A DNA stretch of 64,000 nucleotides from Quadrisphaera setariae (GCF_008041935.1 NZ_VKAC01000001.1:496001-560000); one strand, 5' to 3'. Shown: positions 8,003-20,765, counted from the first letter of the stretch. Program-made: numbers and translations. The notes: a model not told the origin generated them from the letters alone.

Positions 8003-9175
8003 ATGCGCAGCTCACCGAGACTCCGCACCCCAGCCCCGTCCGTCCTGGCCGCGCTCGTCGCCCTGGTGGTCGGCGCCGTCGCTGCCGCGCTGGTGGGCCC
8101 GCGCCCGCTGGACCTGGGTGACGCCCGCACGGGCGACCCCGCCCTGGCCGAGCGCGTCACCGCCGCCCTCGGCACCACCGCGGGCCACCGCGGCCTGGCG
8201 GTCGCCTGGGTCGAGGACGGCCGCGTCACCACGGCCGGGCTCGGCACCGCCGCGCGCGGCGGCGCCCCGGTCACCGGTGGCACGCCGTTCGAGACCGGGT
8301 CGGTGGCCAAGGTGCTCACAGGGATGCTGCTGGCCGACGCCGCCGGGCGCGGCGAGGTCCGCCTCGACCAGCCCGTGGGCGAGCTGGTCCCCGGCACCGC
8401 CCTCGCCGACGGGCGCGCGACCCTGGCCGAGCTGGCCACCCACCGCTCCGGCCTGCCCCGGCTCGACCCCGCCCCGGCAGCCGTGCTGCGCGCCACGACC
8501 GCCTCCCTGACCGCGGGCGACCCCTACGACGGCAGCGCGGCCGAGGTGCTCGACGCCGCGGGCCGCGCCGGTGCTCCCGGCGGCGCCGAGCCCGCCTACT
8601 CCAACCTCGGCGTCGCGGCCCTCGGCGACGCGCTCGCCGCCCGCGCGGGCACCAGCTACGCCGACCTCCTCGCCGACCGCCTCACCGGTCCGCTGGGCAT
8701 GACCTCGACCACCGTCGCCACCACGGCGCAGGAGGTGCCCGCCGGTGCCGCCCAGCCGGTGTCCGCCAACGGGCGCGAGCACGCCTTCTGGACCGCCGAG
8801 GGCTACGCCCCCGCGGGCGTCGGCACCTTCTCCACCGCCGCCGACCTGGGCGCCCTCGCCGCCGCCGCGCTCGAGGGGCGCGCGCCCGGCCAGACCGCGC
8901 TCGACCCCGTCGCCCCCGCCGGCGGCGACGCGCCCGCAGGCCAGCAGGACGGGCTCGGCTGGGTGGTCGACCCGGCCGACCCCGCCACGGGTCGTCCAGC
9001 GATCACCTGGCACAACGGCGGCACCGGCGGGACCCGCACCTACGTCGGGCTCGACAGGGCGGGCGGGCGCGCCGTCGTCGTCCTGGCCACCGGGGCCGAC
9101 GGCGTGGAGGCGCTCGGGCGGGCCCTGCTCACCGACGGCAGCGGCACTGACGGCGCGCCAGGGCGGGACCGGTGA
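8003..9175 (+). CDS. Serine hydrolase of the beta-lactamase/class C penicillin-binding family
   Basis: The 390-residue protein starts with a basic stretch and a hydrophobic signal or anchor (about residues 11-32). Next come the three motifs of the PF00144 family: SVAK (SxxK nucleophile) in ETGSVAKVLTG, YSN in AYSNLG, and HNGGTGG in the KTG-box position. Such enzymes are D-Ala-D-Ala carboxypeptidases, esterases or beta-lactamases acting outside the membrane; the substrate cannot be read from the sequence. It heads a three-gene operon and its stop overlaps the next GTG by four bases. Confidence 0.88.
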   Translation: MRSSPRLRTPAPSVLAALVALVVGAVAAALVGPRPLDLGDARTGDPALAERVTAALGTTAGHRGLAVAWVEDGRVTTAGLGTAARGGAPVTGGTPFETGSVAKVLTGMLLADAAGRGEVRLDQPVGELVPGTALADGRATLAELATHRSGLPRLDPAPAAVLRATTASLTAGDPYDGSAAEVLDAAGRAGAPGGAEPAYSNLGVAALGDALAARAGTSYADLLADRLTGPLGMTSTTVATTAQEVPAGAAQPVSANGREHAFWTAEGYAPAGVGTFSTAADLGALAAAALEGRAPGQTALDPVAPAGGDAPAGQQDGLGWVVDPADPATGRPAITWHNGGTGGTRTYVGLDRAGGRAVVVLATGADGVEALGRALLTDGSGTDGAPGRDR

Positions 9176-9540
9176 CCGGGGCGCTGCTCGGCTGGGGTGT
9201 GCTCGCCCTCGCCGCCCTGTACGCCGCGGGGCTCGTGCGCGCCGCGCACCGCGCGACCTCCGGAGCCCCGGGCGCCGACCGCGCCGGCCTGCTGCGCCGC
9301 GCCGTGGCCGCCACCACGGGCCTCGTCGCCGCTCGGGCGCTCGCCCCCGGTGAGGACGTCGTGACGCTCGTGTGGGGGCTGCTCGTCGCCGCCTGGGCCT
9401 GGGCCCTGCTGGTGGGCGCCGCGTCCGTGCACCACCTGCCCTGGCGCGCCGCCGGCGGCCCGGGACCGCGCCGCACCGTCACCGACCTCGCGGCCGAGGC
9501 CGCGCTGCTGGTGGTCGCCGTCGCGGTGCTCGTGCCGTGA
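9172..9540 (+). CDS. Small integral membrane protein of unknown function
   Basis: The 122 residues are mostly hydrophobic, with about four predicted membrane segments: an N-terminal helix, two in the middle around VTLVWGLLVAAWAWALLVG, and a C-terminal AALLVVAVAVLVP. The GTG start overlaps the upstream hydrolase stop (GTGA), so translation is likely coupled. I recognise no family. Its position between a periplasmic serine hydrolase and a winged-helix regulator hints at a sensing or accessory role, but this is context only. Confidence 0.75.
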   Translation: MTGALLGWGVLALAALYAAGLVRAAHRATSGAPGADRAGLLRRAVAATTGLVAARALAPGEDVVTLVWGLLVAAWAWALLVGAASVHHLPWRAAGGPGPRRTVTDLAAEAALLVVAVAVLVP

Positions 9541-9554
9541 GGGAGGGTGGCGCC

Positions 9555-10172
9555 GTGCGCCACCCCGGTCCCCGCCACGAGCAGGACGACGACGAGGACG
9601 ACCGCTGGCGCGCCCTCGAGCGCCGCGTCGCCGCCCTCGAGGCCGCTGCCGGGGCCGAGCGGGCCGGGTCCGCGGCCGAGCTCCCGTCGTCCCCGTCGCC
9701 CGCGGCTGGGTCCGTGCCCCCGGCGCGCGCCGGGGGCGGGGCCTCGTTCTGGGCCCTGGAGGAGGTGCGCCGCCAGGTCGCCGGGCACGGCCTGGACGGG
9801 GGAGCGGTGCTGTTCACCGGCACCGCCACCCTTCCCGGCGGCACGGCCGAGTGGCAGGAGACCCGCGTGGTCGACGACCTCCTCGACGACGGCTCCCTCG
9901 ACGCCCTCGAGGCCCCGGCGTCCGCGCTGGCCGCCCTCGGCAGCCCGGTCCGCCTGCTCCTGCTGGTGCGCGTGCTGCGCAGCCCCACCGGCACGGCCAG
10001 CGCCGCCGAGCTCACCGCCGACGAGGCGCTCGGGACGAGCGGGCAGGTGTACCACCACGTGCGGCAGCTGGTGGCCGCCGGCTGGCTGCGCACCGCCGCG
10101 CGCGGTCGCTACGCCGTCCCCGCGGAGCGCGTGGTGCCGCTGCTGGTGGCGCTGGCGCTCGCCGGCCGCTGA
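9555..10172 (+). CDS. Winged helix-turn-helix regulator (ArsR-like)
   Basis: The 205-residue product opens with an acidic and coiled-coil-like stretch (ERRVAALEAA). After a Pro/Ala-rich linker, the C-terminal 80 residues (LGSPVRLLLLVRVL ... GTSGQVYHHVRQLVAAGWL) read as an ArsR-type winged helix. The recognition helix would be TSGQVYHHVRQLVAAG. I chose GTG 9555 because GGGAGGG lies just upstream; an in-frame GTG at 9537 overlaps the preceding stop. It probably regulates the operon it ends. The effector is unknown and no metal-binding cysteines are evident. Confidence 0.75.
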   Translation: MRHPGPRHEQDDDEDDRWRALERRVAALEAAAGAERAGSAAELPSSPSPAAGSVPPARAGGGASFWALEEVRRQVAGHGLDGGAVLFTGTATLPGGTAEWQETRVVDDLLDDGSLDALEAPASALAALGSPVRLLLLVRVLRSPTGTASAAELTADEALGTSGQVYHHVRQLVAAGWLRTAARGRYAVPAERVVPLLVALALAGR

Positions 10173-10194
10173 CCGGCCGCTGACCGGCCGCTGA
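10162..10194 (+). repeat. Three tandem copies of an 11-bp unit over a stop codon
   Basis: The unit CCGGCCGCTGA occurs three times without spacing. The first TGA (10170-10172) ends the winged-helix gene. Because 11 is not a multiple of 3, the copies place a TGA in all three forward frames. Confidence 0.9.
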
Positions 10195-10274
10195 CCGCCG
10201 TCCTGGGTGCGCCGGGCGGACGGGAGATCGAGTGCTCCGCGCCAGCGCGCGGGCCGCCGTCTACGGTGGGACCC

Positions 10275-11252
10275 GTGTCCGCACAGCTCCGCGTCGTCGC
10301 CGTCGTGGTCGCGCACGACAGGCGCGAGCTGCTCCTGGCCTGCCTGAGGGCGCTGGCGGAGCAGAAGCGCCCCGTCGACCTCGTCGTCGTCGTCGACAAC
10401 GCCTCCCACGACGGGTCCGCCGACGCCGCCGTCACCCTCGCGCACGAGCTCGACCTCCCCGTCGACGTGATCCGCCTGGTCCGCAACACCGGCGGCGCGG
10501 GCGGCTTCGCCGCCGGCCTCGCACGCGCCGTGGCCGGGCACGCCGCCGACCGGGTCTGGCTCATGGACGACGACACCATCCCCACACCCACGGCGCTGGG
10601 TGAGCTGCTCGCCGTGGACGAGCGCTACCAGTGGCTCGGCGGCGCACGCCCCGCCGTCACCGCCAGCCGCGTGGTGTGGACCGACGGGCGCGACCACCCC
10701 ATGAACACCCCGCGCCGCCGCCCGCTCGCCCGCACCGCGGACCAGCGCCTCGCGGCGCGGGCCGGTGCGGTGCCGGTGCGCTCGTCGTCGTTCGTGTCGA
10801 TGCTCGTCGACGCCTCCGCGGTGCGTCGCCACGGCCTGCCCGTGGCCGACTACTTCCTCTGGAACGACGACTTCGAGTACTCCACCCGACTGCTGCGCCA
10901 CGGCGTGGGGCTGTACGTGCCGACGTCCGTGGTGGAGCACCGCACGAAGACGTTCGGCGCCACCGACGCCGACCCCGGCGAGCGCTTCCGGTGGGAGGTG
11001 CGCAACAAGCTCTGGATGTTCACCCGCTCCGGCAGCCTCGCGTGGTGGGAGAAGCTCCTCTACGGCGGCTCCAGCGCGCGCCGCTGGGTGCGGACCTTCC
11101 GGCGCTCCCAGGCTCCCGAGGTGCTGTGGGCGGCGGCCCGCGCCGGCGTCCGCGAGGCGCTGCGGCCGCCGCGGACCACCGCGCAGGTGCTCGCCGGGCT
11201 CGGTCCGGTGAGCGAGCAGGCCGCCGGCCTGGAGGCCGGGACCTGGCGATGA
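10275..11252 (+). CDS. GT2 glycosyltransferase, GlfT1/rhamnosyltransferase-like
   Basis: The 325-residue protein is a GT-A fold enzyme. It has VVVVDNASHDGS (nucleotide-binding strand), RNTGGAGGFAAG, the metal-binding VWLMDDD and a downstream WNDDFEYSTRL acidic motif. These motifs match the GT2 subfamily containing mycobacterial GlfT1, which adds the first galactofuranoses onto the rhamnosyl linker lipid. Given Glf, GlfT2 and the exporter just downstream, a GlfT1-like role is attractive, but a rhamnosyltransferase cannot be excluded. GTG 10275 has GGTGGG four bases upstream. Its stop overlaps the next ATG by four bases. Confidence 0.8.
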   Translation: MSAQLRVVAVVVAHDRRELLLACLRALAEQKRPVDLVVVVDNASHDGSADAAVTLAHELDLPVDVIRLVRNTGGAGGFAAGLARAVAGHAADRVWLMDDDTIPTPTALGELLAVDERYQWLGGARPAVTASRVVWTDGRDHPMNTPRRRPLARTADQRLAARAGAVPVRSSSFVSMLVDASAVRRHGLPVADYFLWNDDFEYSTRLLRHGVGLYVPTSVVEHRTKTFGATDADPGERFRWEVRNKLWMFTRSGSLAWWEKLLYGGSSARRWVRTFRRSQAPEVLWAAARAGVREALRPPRTTAQVLAGLGPVSEQAAGLEAGTWR

Positions 11253-12157
11253 GCCCACCGCTCGCAGGAGCGGGTGAGCCCTTCTCCCTGCTCCTGCCGG
11301 TCTACCGCCGCGACAGCCCTGCGTTCCTGCGCCGCGCGTTCGCGTCGGCCACGCGGGAGCAGACCCGGCCGCCGGCCGAGGTCGTGCTCGTGCGCGACGG
11401 CCCCGTGCCGGACGCGCTGGCCGTCGTGCTCGACCAGCTGGAGGCCAGCTCGGCGGTCCCAGTGGTGCGCGTCGACCTGCCCGTCAACCGCGGCCTCGCC
11501 GCGGCGCTGGAGGCCGGCCTGGCCCGCTGCTCCCACGAGCTGGTGGCCCGCATGGACGCCGACGACGTCTCCCTGCCCCACCGCTTCGCCGTGCAGCTGC
11601 CGCTGCTCGACGGGGAGGTCGACACCTGCGACGTGGTCGGCTCGGCGCTGGAGGAGTTCTCCGGCGGCCCGTCGGACCAGGACGACGACGAGCACGCGGC
11701 GTCCGGAGCGGGGGAGACCACGCTCGCGGTGCGCACGCCCCCCGCCGGGCACGACGCCATCGCCGTCCGCGCGCGCTTCCACAGCCCGTTCAACCACCCC
11801 ACGGTGGTGTACCGGCGCTCCGCGGTGGCGCGCGCCGGCGGGTACCGGGACCTGCCGCTGCTGGAGGACTACTGGCTGTTCACCCGGATGATCGCCACCG
11901 GCTCCAGGGCCGCGAACGTGCAGGTGCCGCTGGTGCGCTACCGCGTCGGGGCGGGGGCCTACGCACGCCGCGGCGGGCTGCGGCTGCTGCGCAGCGAGCT
12001 GCAGCTGCAGCGCCACCTCGTGGCGGAGGGCTTCACCACGCCCGCGCAGTTCGCGCGCAACGTCCTGGTGCGCGGCGGGTACCGGGCCGTGCCGCAGGGG
12101 CTGCGCCGCCTGGCGTACCGCGCGGTGTTCACGCGGCGCCCGCCGTCGTCGTCCTGA
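11249..12157 (+). CDS. GT2 family glycosyltransferase
   Basis: This 302-residue GT-A enzyme has FSLLLPVYRRDSP at the N-terminus, VLVRDGP, NRGLAAALEAGL, the catalytic metal motif RMDADDVSLPHR, and HPTVVYRRSAV followed by LLEDYWLF. The set is typical of bacterial GT2 proteins acting on lipid-linked or capsular glycans at the cytoplasmic face. An Asp/Glu-rich insertion (DQDDDEHAASG) splits the middle. It is translationally coupled to the upstream GT2 gene (ATGA) and lies 86 bases before glf, so it probably works on the same polymer. Donor and acceptor are unknown. Confidence 0.82.
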   Translation: MSPPLAGAGEPFSLLLPVYRRDSPAFLRRAFASATREQTRPPAEVVLVRDGPVPDALAVVLDQLEASSAVPVVRVDLPVNRGLAAALEAGLARCSHELVARMDADDVSLPHRFAVQLPLLDGEVDTCDVVGSALEEFSGGPSDQDDDEHAASGAGETTLAVRTPPAGHDAIAVRARFHSPFNHPTVVYRRSAVARAGGYRDLPLLEDYWLFTRMIATGSRAANVQVPLVRYRVGAGAYARRGGLRLLRSELQLQRHLVAEGFTTPAQFARNVLVRGGYRAVPQGLRRLAYRAVFTRRPPSSS

Positions 12158-12189
12158 GCGGTCACCGGGACGAGCCTGGCCAAACGGGC

Positions 12190-15505
<3,316 letters not shown>

Positions 15506-15509
<4 letters not shown>

Positions 15510-16381
15510 GCGCGCCGGCCCCGCTCGTCGACCAGCCCTGGACCGAACCGGGGAGGGGCGCCGGGCTGCTCGACGTCGTCCGGCGGCGGTACCTGCTGAA
15601 GCTGCTCGTCCGCAAGGAGCTGCGGGTCCGCTACCGCGGGTCGGTGCTCGGGCTGGCGTGGAGCTACGTCAAGCCGGGCGTGCAGTACGTCGTGTACTTC
15701 CTCGCGCTGGGGATCTTCCTGAACCTGCGCGGGTCCATCGAGGACTACCCGGTCTACCTGTTCTCGGGCCTGGTGGTGGTGAACTTCTTCACGGAGGCCT
15801 TCGGCAACGCCACCCGGGCGGTGGTGTGGAACGCCCCGCTGGTGAAGAAGATCTTCCTGCCGCGCGAGCTGTTCCCCGTGGCCAGCGTCTGGGTGGCCGG
15901 CGTGCACTTCGTGCCGCAGCTGGTGGTGCTGCTCGTGGGCGCTGTCATCTCCGGGTGGCGCCCGGAGGTGGGCCCCCTCGTCGGTGCCGTCCTCGCCACG
16001 CTGATCATCGCTGCGCTCGCCACCGGGCTGGGCCTGCTCTTCGGCTCGCTCAACGTGGTCTTCCGCGACATGGAGAACTTCGTCGACCTGTTCAACATGG
16101 TCGTCGTCTGGCTCTCGCCGGTGCTCTACCAGTTCAGCCAGGTCTCGAGGGCCGTCCCCGAGTGGGTGGCGACGCTGTACCAGCTCAACCCCATCACCGT
16201 GGCGGTGGAGCTGTACCACTACGCGTTCTGGTGGCCGGGCACGGAGAACACCCCCACGTCGGCGCTGCCCCCGGACCTCCTGGTCAACTCGCTGGTGGCC
16301 GTCGTCGTCGCCGCCGTCGTCCTCGTGGCCGGCCAGCTGGTCTTCCGGCGGGTCGAGGGCCGCTTCGCCATCGACCTGTGA
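15506..16381 (+). CDS. wzm: ABC-2 type polysaccharide exporter permease (Wzm-like)
   Basis: The 291-residue membrane protein has a cytoplasmic N-terminal helix with KLLVRKELRVRYRGSVLGLAWS, typical of Wzm/TagG permeases. About six membrane spans follow, with the ELFPVASV and LSPVLYQFSQV loop motifs. With the adjacent ATPase it would move a lipid-linked glycan across the membrane, as Rv3783/Rv3781 do for mycobacterial galactan. GTG 15506 overlaps the glfT2 stop by four bases, which supports galactan as the cargo. Confidence 0.92.
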
Positions 16382-16406
16382 GACACGAGACCCCCGTGAG
16401 GGCACG

Positions 16407-17174
16407 ATGACCTCGATGAGCACCACCAGCAGCGCTCCGCGCGCCGCGGGGCCGAACGCCCGCATCGTCGTCGACGACGTCCGCATGCAGTTCGTGCTGC
16501 GGCACAACCGCTCCCTCAAGGAGCTGGCGATGGCGATGGTCCGCGGCAAGGACCTCGGCAACACGTTCATGGCGCTGGACGGCGTCTCGCTCCAGGTCGA
16601 CTCCGGCGAGACCGTCGCGCTGCTGGGCCACAACGGCTCCGGCAAGTCGACGCTGCTCAAGCTCATCTCCGGCGTCATGCACCCGACGTCGGGCTCCGTG
16701 CGGCTGCGCGGGCGGATCGCCGGCCTCATCGAGGTGGGTGCCGGGTTCCACCCCGACCTCACCGGCCGCGAGAACGTCTACCTCAACGGCGCGATCCTCG
16801 GCATGGACGAGGCCTCCATCCGCGCCCGGTTCGACGAGATCGTCGCGTTCAGCGAGATCGAGAGGTTCATCGACACCGAGGTCAAGCACTACTCCTCGGG
16901 CATGTTCCTGCGCCTGGCGTTCTCCGTGGCGGTGCACACCGATCCGGAGATCTTCCTCATCGACGAGATCCTGTCGGTCGGTGACGAGCCGTTCCAGCGC
17001 AAGTGCCTGGACCGCATCCGCGAGCTCAAGGACGAGGGCCGCACGCTCGTCGTCGTCTCCCACGACCTCAACATGGTCTCCGAGCTGTGCTCGCGCGGCA
17101 TCGTGCTGCAGCGCGGCAACCAGGTCTTCGACGGCAGCGCCGCCGACGCGGTCGCGCACCTGCGCTCCCTCTGA
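16407..17174 (+). CDS. wzt: Polysaccharide ABC exporter ATPase (Wzt-like)
   Basis: The 255-residue ATPase has Walker A LLGHNGSGKSTLLKL, the Q-loop/GLIEVGAGFHPDLTGREN motif characteristic of polysaccharide and teichoic acid exporters, the signature YSSGMFLRLAFSVA and Walker B IFLIDEILSVGDE. It ends soon after the nucleotide-binding domain, so the C-terminal carbohydrate-binding domain of some Wzt proteins is absent. That suggests export does not depend on a chain-end cap. The start ATG 16407 follows GTGAGGG. It lies 25 bases behind wzm and ends the galactan operon. Confidence 0.93.
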   Translation: MTSMSTTSSAPRAAGPNARIVVDDVRMQFVLRHNRSLKELAMAMVRGKDLGNTFMALDGVSLQVDSGETVALLGHNGSGKSTLLKLISGVMHPTSGSVRLRGRIAGLIEVGAGFHPDLTGRENVYLNGAILGMDEASIRARFDEIVAFSEIERFIDTEVKHYSSGMFLRLAFSVAVHTDPEIFLIDEILSVGDEPFQRKCLDRIRELKDEGRTLVVVSHDLNMVSELCSRGIVLQRGNQVFDGSAADAVAHLRSL

Positions 17175-17204
17175 CCCACCCCCTCCTCCCGCCGCCGTCC
17201 TTTC

Positions 17205-17226
17205 CGCACTTTCCGCGGCAAGTGCG
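17205..17226 (-). repeat. 22-bp dispersed near-palindrome, copy 3 (inverted)
   Basis: Exact reverse complement of the copies at 3700 and 3741, here with core TCCGCGGC. It is extended by flanking complementary bases into a 14-bp stem. Confidence 0.85.
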
Positions 17227-17246
17227 GAAAGGACAGGGGCGGGTAG

Positions 17247-17268
17247 CGCACTTTCCGCGGCAAGTGCG
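17247..17268 (-). repeat. 22-bp dispersed near-palindrome, copy 4 (inverted)
   Basis: Identical to copy 3, 42 bases further on. It lacks the extended stem. Confidence 0.85.
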
Positions 17269-17290
17269 AGAACGACGACGAGCGGGAGCG

Positions 17291-20200
17291 TCAGCCCAGG
17301 GACGGGACCGAGGGGCCCTCCCAGCCCGGGGCGGTCTCCGGTTCGAGGGTCATGTCGTAAGCGTCAGCTGCGTACGGGTACACCAGCTGCGCCACCTGGC
17401 CCCAGCGCGGCACCGCCTGCCGCAGCTCCGGGTACGCGAACTCGCTGACCGGCTCGAACAGCGTCGCCGCGTCCGGCAGGGGCGCGGCGATGCCGCCGCG
17501 CCCGTACTGCCAGATGGAGTCGTTGGTGCCCTCCAGCGGGTCACCACCCCACAGCACCGTGTACGTGGGGCGCTCCACGACGCCGTCGCTGATGGCCGGC
17601 TGCTGCTGGCAGCCGAAGAGGTACGTGAACTGCCAGGACGTGATTACCACCGCGTCGCGGGGGATCCAGTCCTCCAGCAGCACCGCGGGCTGCGCGACCG
17701 GCGCCGAGACGGCGAGCCAGCCGCCCGTGCCGCCCGACGCGTCACGGGCCACGAGGCGCACCAGGTCGGCCCCGTCGCGCGGGTCCTGACCGGGGCGCAG
17801 CAGGAGCACCGAGCGCCACTCGGGGGAGTCGATGCTGTCGTCGACCTCGCGGGTGCGCACCACCTCCACCGAGCCGTCGGCGGCGCGGCGCCCGTACTCC
17901 ACCTCGAGGGAGTTGCCGAGGTCGAGGCGGCCCGCCACGACCGTGGTGACGTACTCGTCGCTCCGCGTCGATCCGTCCCGGAGCTGGTACCAGCCGGTGG
18001 TGAGCGAGCCGGTGTTGTCGTCACCGGCGCCGGTGAGGCTGCCCCACACCTGCGGGAAGGCGCCCTGGCCCGGCGTCCCCGGCAGCGGGTCGCCGTTCCA
18101 CCAGCCGCCCTGGGACGCGAAGCCCTCCACCTGCCCGCGGCCCTCGGCGCCCGGGAGCGCCTCCAGGGCCCGAGACCGGGCCGGGTCGGCCACCTGGATG
18201 GCCGACGCCGCGTCGCAGCGCGTGCCGAACGGGTCCTTCACGCGCGCCTGGGCCGCGGACCAGGTGTTCCAGGTGCCGTAGACGGAGGCCGCGAAGGTGC
18301 CGCCGAGCACGGCGGTGGTCAGCCCGAGGGCGACGACGGCGGTGGTCGCGGCCCCCACCACCAGGGCGTCCGGCCGGCTGTCGTCCCCACCGGAGCGGCT
18401 GCGACGCCTCAGCACGGCGCGCGCGACCAGCACCGCCACCACCGCCACCAGCACCCACAGCGCCGGCGAGGAGAGCGGCCCCCGCCCCACCAGCTCGTCG
18501 CCCTGGAACGGCATGCCGAGCTGCCAGCTGTACGGCCACAGGTTGGGGCCGCGGAAGGACAGCGCGGCGACGGCGACGACGCCCGCGACGAGCCCGAGGC
18601 GCGGCGCCAGGGCCGTGCGGGGCCACAGCCGTGCGGCGGCGGCCGGTCCCACGAGGACGAGCACCACCACGAGCAGGGGGAGCAGGCCGGACAGGCTCCC
18701 GAAGTGGTGGGTCCACTTGCTGGGCGTGATCCACAGCGCGAGGTAGGCGAGCAGGCCCGTCAGGCCCAGGGCCGCCATCTCCGCGGGGAGGACGGCGGTG
18801 GGGGCACCCGCACCGGTGGTGGGGGCGCCGCGCCGCCGCGCCGCCGCGACGAGCAGGAGGGAGACCAGCACCGCCAGCAGCCCCACCAGCACGGTGGTGC
18901 GCTTGGCGTAGGCGCCCATGGGGATGCCCGGGTTGAGCAGGAAGCTGTACCGGACGTACTCGTCGGTCCAGCGCAGCGGCTCCTCGATCGACGTGAAGAT
19001 CTTGCGACCCTCGCGGTAGTCGAAGAGCGTGCCGTCGGCGAAGCCCCCCGCGCTCGCCATCGCCCCCGGCGCGATGACGGCCAGCGCGCGGACCGCCGTC
19101 GCCGTCCTCTCGCCCCAGGTCCGCGTGCCGGTGCTGACCAGCGTCCACAGCCGCGGCAGGTACGCCACCAGGGGCGCCACGGCCACGAGGCCCGTGGGGT
19201 GCGCCGCGCAGGAGAACGCCGCCAGCACCACGGCCAGCGCCAGCGGCAGCAGCCGACGGGTCCGCAGCGCCGTGAGAACCCCCACGAGGGTCCACGCCGA
19301 CAGGGCCGCGACCACGCCCTCCGGGCGCACGCCCATGACGTAGGGCGAGCAGGCGGCCGCGTACACGAGGGCGAGCAGCCACACCGACCGGTGCCGCGAG
19401 CCCGCGCGCCCGTCCGCCGCCGCCGCGCCGCCGCGGCGCCAGGCGGGCACCAGCGGCAGCACGAGGTCGAGCGCCCGGCGCAGCGCGAACCAGGTGGCCA
19501 CGCAGAAGAGGAACCCGGGGACGCGCAGGAACAGCGCCCCGTCCCCCAGCTGCTCCCACCACGACAGCGCGTACCAGGGCCAGGTCAGCGGCACGAACGA
19601 CTGGTCGTACAGCTGGTAGTACTGCCCCACGAAGCCGCTGTGCGGCACGTTGCGGGCCATCGCGGCGTAGTAGCCGTCGTCGTCGGTCATCGGCGCGAGG
19701 GCCGTCCACACCGCCAGGCCCACCACGACGACGACGTGCGCGGTCACCGGTCGCAGCGTCGAGCGCCAGCGGGGCAGGGCGGCCGCCTGCAGCGCCGCCG
19801 CAGCGCCGGGGGAGGCGGCTGGACCGGTGGCCGGGCCGGCGCGGACGGGGTGCGCGCGGCGGTCGAGCAGCCACACCCCGAGCAGGAGCAGCAGGCCGCT
19901 GGCCACGAGCGTCCACACCAGCGCGAGCTTGAGCGGCGTGGGGGAGCTGGCGAACTCGTCGTCCACGGCCACCCGCACCTGCAGCTGCTGCCCCGTGCCG
20001 GCGGTGGCCCCGGTGACGCTGGTCACCAGCGAGTCGAGCCGCGGCTGGCCGCGGACCGGCTCCCCGACCTGCTGGCCGTCCAGGGTGGCCGTGGTGGTGT
20101 CGTCGCGCAGCTCGGTCACCAGCTCGCAGTCACCGGTGGCGGGGACGGCGACGTCGGCGGCCTGCTCCCCCTTGACCGTGAGCACCGCCCGCCCGTCGCG

Positions 20201-20689
20201 CACCTGCCACAGCAGCGCCTCCTGCCGGGCCAGGGCCACGTCGGGGCGCTGCGTGGAGAACAGCACGCCGTCGGCGCTGGAGCCCGCGGCGCGCACGGCG
20301 GCGCAGTTCGCGGTGAGGCGCAGGGCCGACGGCGTCTGCGCCGCCAGCACCAGGCTGCTGCTCACCGGGGCGGAGGGGTCCTGCGGCCAGGAGACCACGG
20401 GCCGCTCGTGCCGCACGGGCGCCAGCGGCAGGGCCGCGGCGCACACCAGCGCGAGCAGGCCCAGCACCGACAGGAGCGGCAGCAGCAGGTCGAGGCGGCG
20501 TCCGGCCGGCGCGGGCGGAGGCGCCGCGGAGGCCCCGGAGCCGGACGGCGCGGCGGGCGGCTGGTCGGGCGGTGGTCCACCAGCGGACCCCGGTGCCTCC
20601 GGACGCTCGGGACCCCCCACTGCCTGTGCCACGCTCCCACCGGTCTCCGGCGCCGCACGGGCGCTCGGTGCTCTGCTCTCCCGCGCCAC
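17291..20689 (-). CDS. EmbC/EmbA/EmbB-type arabinofuranosyltransferase
   Basis: Emb enzymes transfer arabinofuranose from decaprenyl-phosphoryl-arabinose to cell wall or lipoglycan arabinan outside the membrane. The 1132 residues show the family order. After a Pro-rich lead comes a first membrane helix followed by LPLAPV and WPQ. An extracellular N-terminal domain follows, with paired cysteines. About twelve further spans come next, with the GT-C acidic motif PMTDDDGYYAA after the second. A C-terminal carbohydrate-binding-like domain ends in WEGPS. Size fits Emb (about 1050-1100). GTG 20689 is a tentative start; GTG 20632 is also possible. It converges on wzt and diverges from the flippase-like gene. 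Confidence 0.88.
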   Translation of the reverse strand: MARESRAPSARAAPETGGSVAQAVGGPERPEAPGSAGGPPPDQPPAAPSGSGASAAPPPAPAGRRLDLLLPLLSVLGLLALVCAAALPLAPVRHERPVVSWPQDPSAPVSSSLVLAAQTPSALRLTANCAAVRAAGSSADGVLFSTQRPDVALARQEALLWQVRDGRAVLTVKGEQAADVAVPATGDCELVTELRDDTTTATLDGQQVGEPVRGQPRLDSLVTSVTGATAGTGQQLQVRVAVDDEFASSPTPLKLALVWTLVASGLLLLLGVWLLDRRAHPVRAGPATGPAASPGAAAALQAAALPRWRSTLRPVTAHVVVVVGLAVWTALAPMTDDDGYYAAMARNVPHSGFVGQYYQLYDQSFVPLTWPWYALSWWEQLGDGALFLRVPGFLFCVATWFALRRALDLVLPLVPAWRRGGAAAADGRAGSRHRSVWLLALVYAAACSPYVMGVRPEGVVAALSAWTLVGVLTALRTRRLLPLALAVVLAAFSCAAHPTGLVAVAPLVAYLPRLWTLVSTGTRTWGERTATAVRALAVIAPGAMASAGGFADGTLFDYREGRKIFTSIEEPLRWTDEYVRYSFLLNPGIPMGAYAKRTTVLVGLLAVLVSLLLVAAARRRGAPTTGAGAPTAVLPAEMAALGLTGLLAYLALWITPSKWTHHFGSLSGLLPLLVVVLVLVGPAAAARLWPRTALAPRLGLVAGVVAVAALSFRGPNLWPYSWQLGMPFQGDELVGRGPLSSPALWVLVAVVAVLVARAVLRRRSRSGGDDSRPDALVVGAATTAVVALGLTTAVLGGTFAASVYGTWNTWSAAQARVKDPFGTRCDAASAIQVADPARSRALEALPGAEGRGQVEGFASQGGWWNGDPLPGTPGQGAFPQVWGSLTGAGDDNTGSLTTGWYQLRDGSTRSDEYVTTVVAGRLDLGNSLEVEYGRRAADGSVEVVRTREVDDSIDSPEWRSVLLLRPGQDPRDGADLVRLVARDASGGTGGWLAVSAPVAQPAVLLEDWIPRDAVVITSWQFTYLFGCQQQPAISDGVVERPTYTVLWGGDPLEGTNDSIWQYGRGGIAAPLPDAATLFEPVSEFAYPELRQAVPRWGQVAQLVYPYAADAYDMTLEPETAPGWEGPSVPSLG

Positions 20690-20765
20690 CGTAACGGGAG
20701 TTCCCGGGCGTGCGGTCCAGGCGAGGTCCGGGCGCGGCCCGGTGCGGGGAGGGCCGCGGCCCGTA

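Larger units (their letters stand above)
17198..17268. terminator. Bidirectional terminator-like region with paired palindromes
   Basis: Between the convergent wzt and arabinosyltransferase genes lies a perfect 14-bp stem (17198-17211 with 17220-17233) with an 8-base loop, followed by a second palindrome at 17247-17268. Its design copies the 3691-3777 region but in the opposite orientation. Confidence 0.65.
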
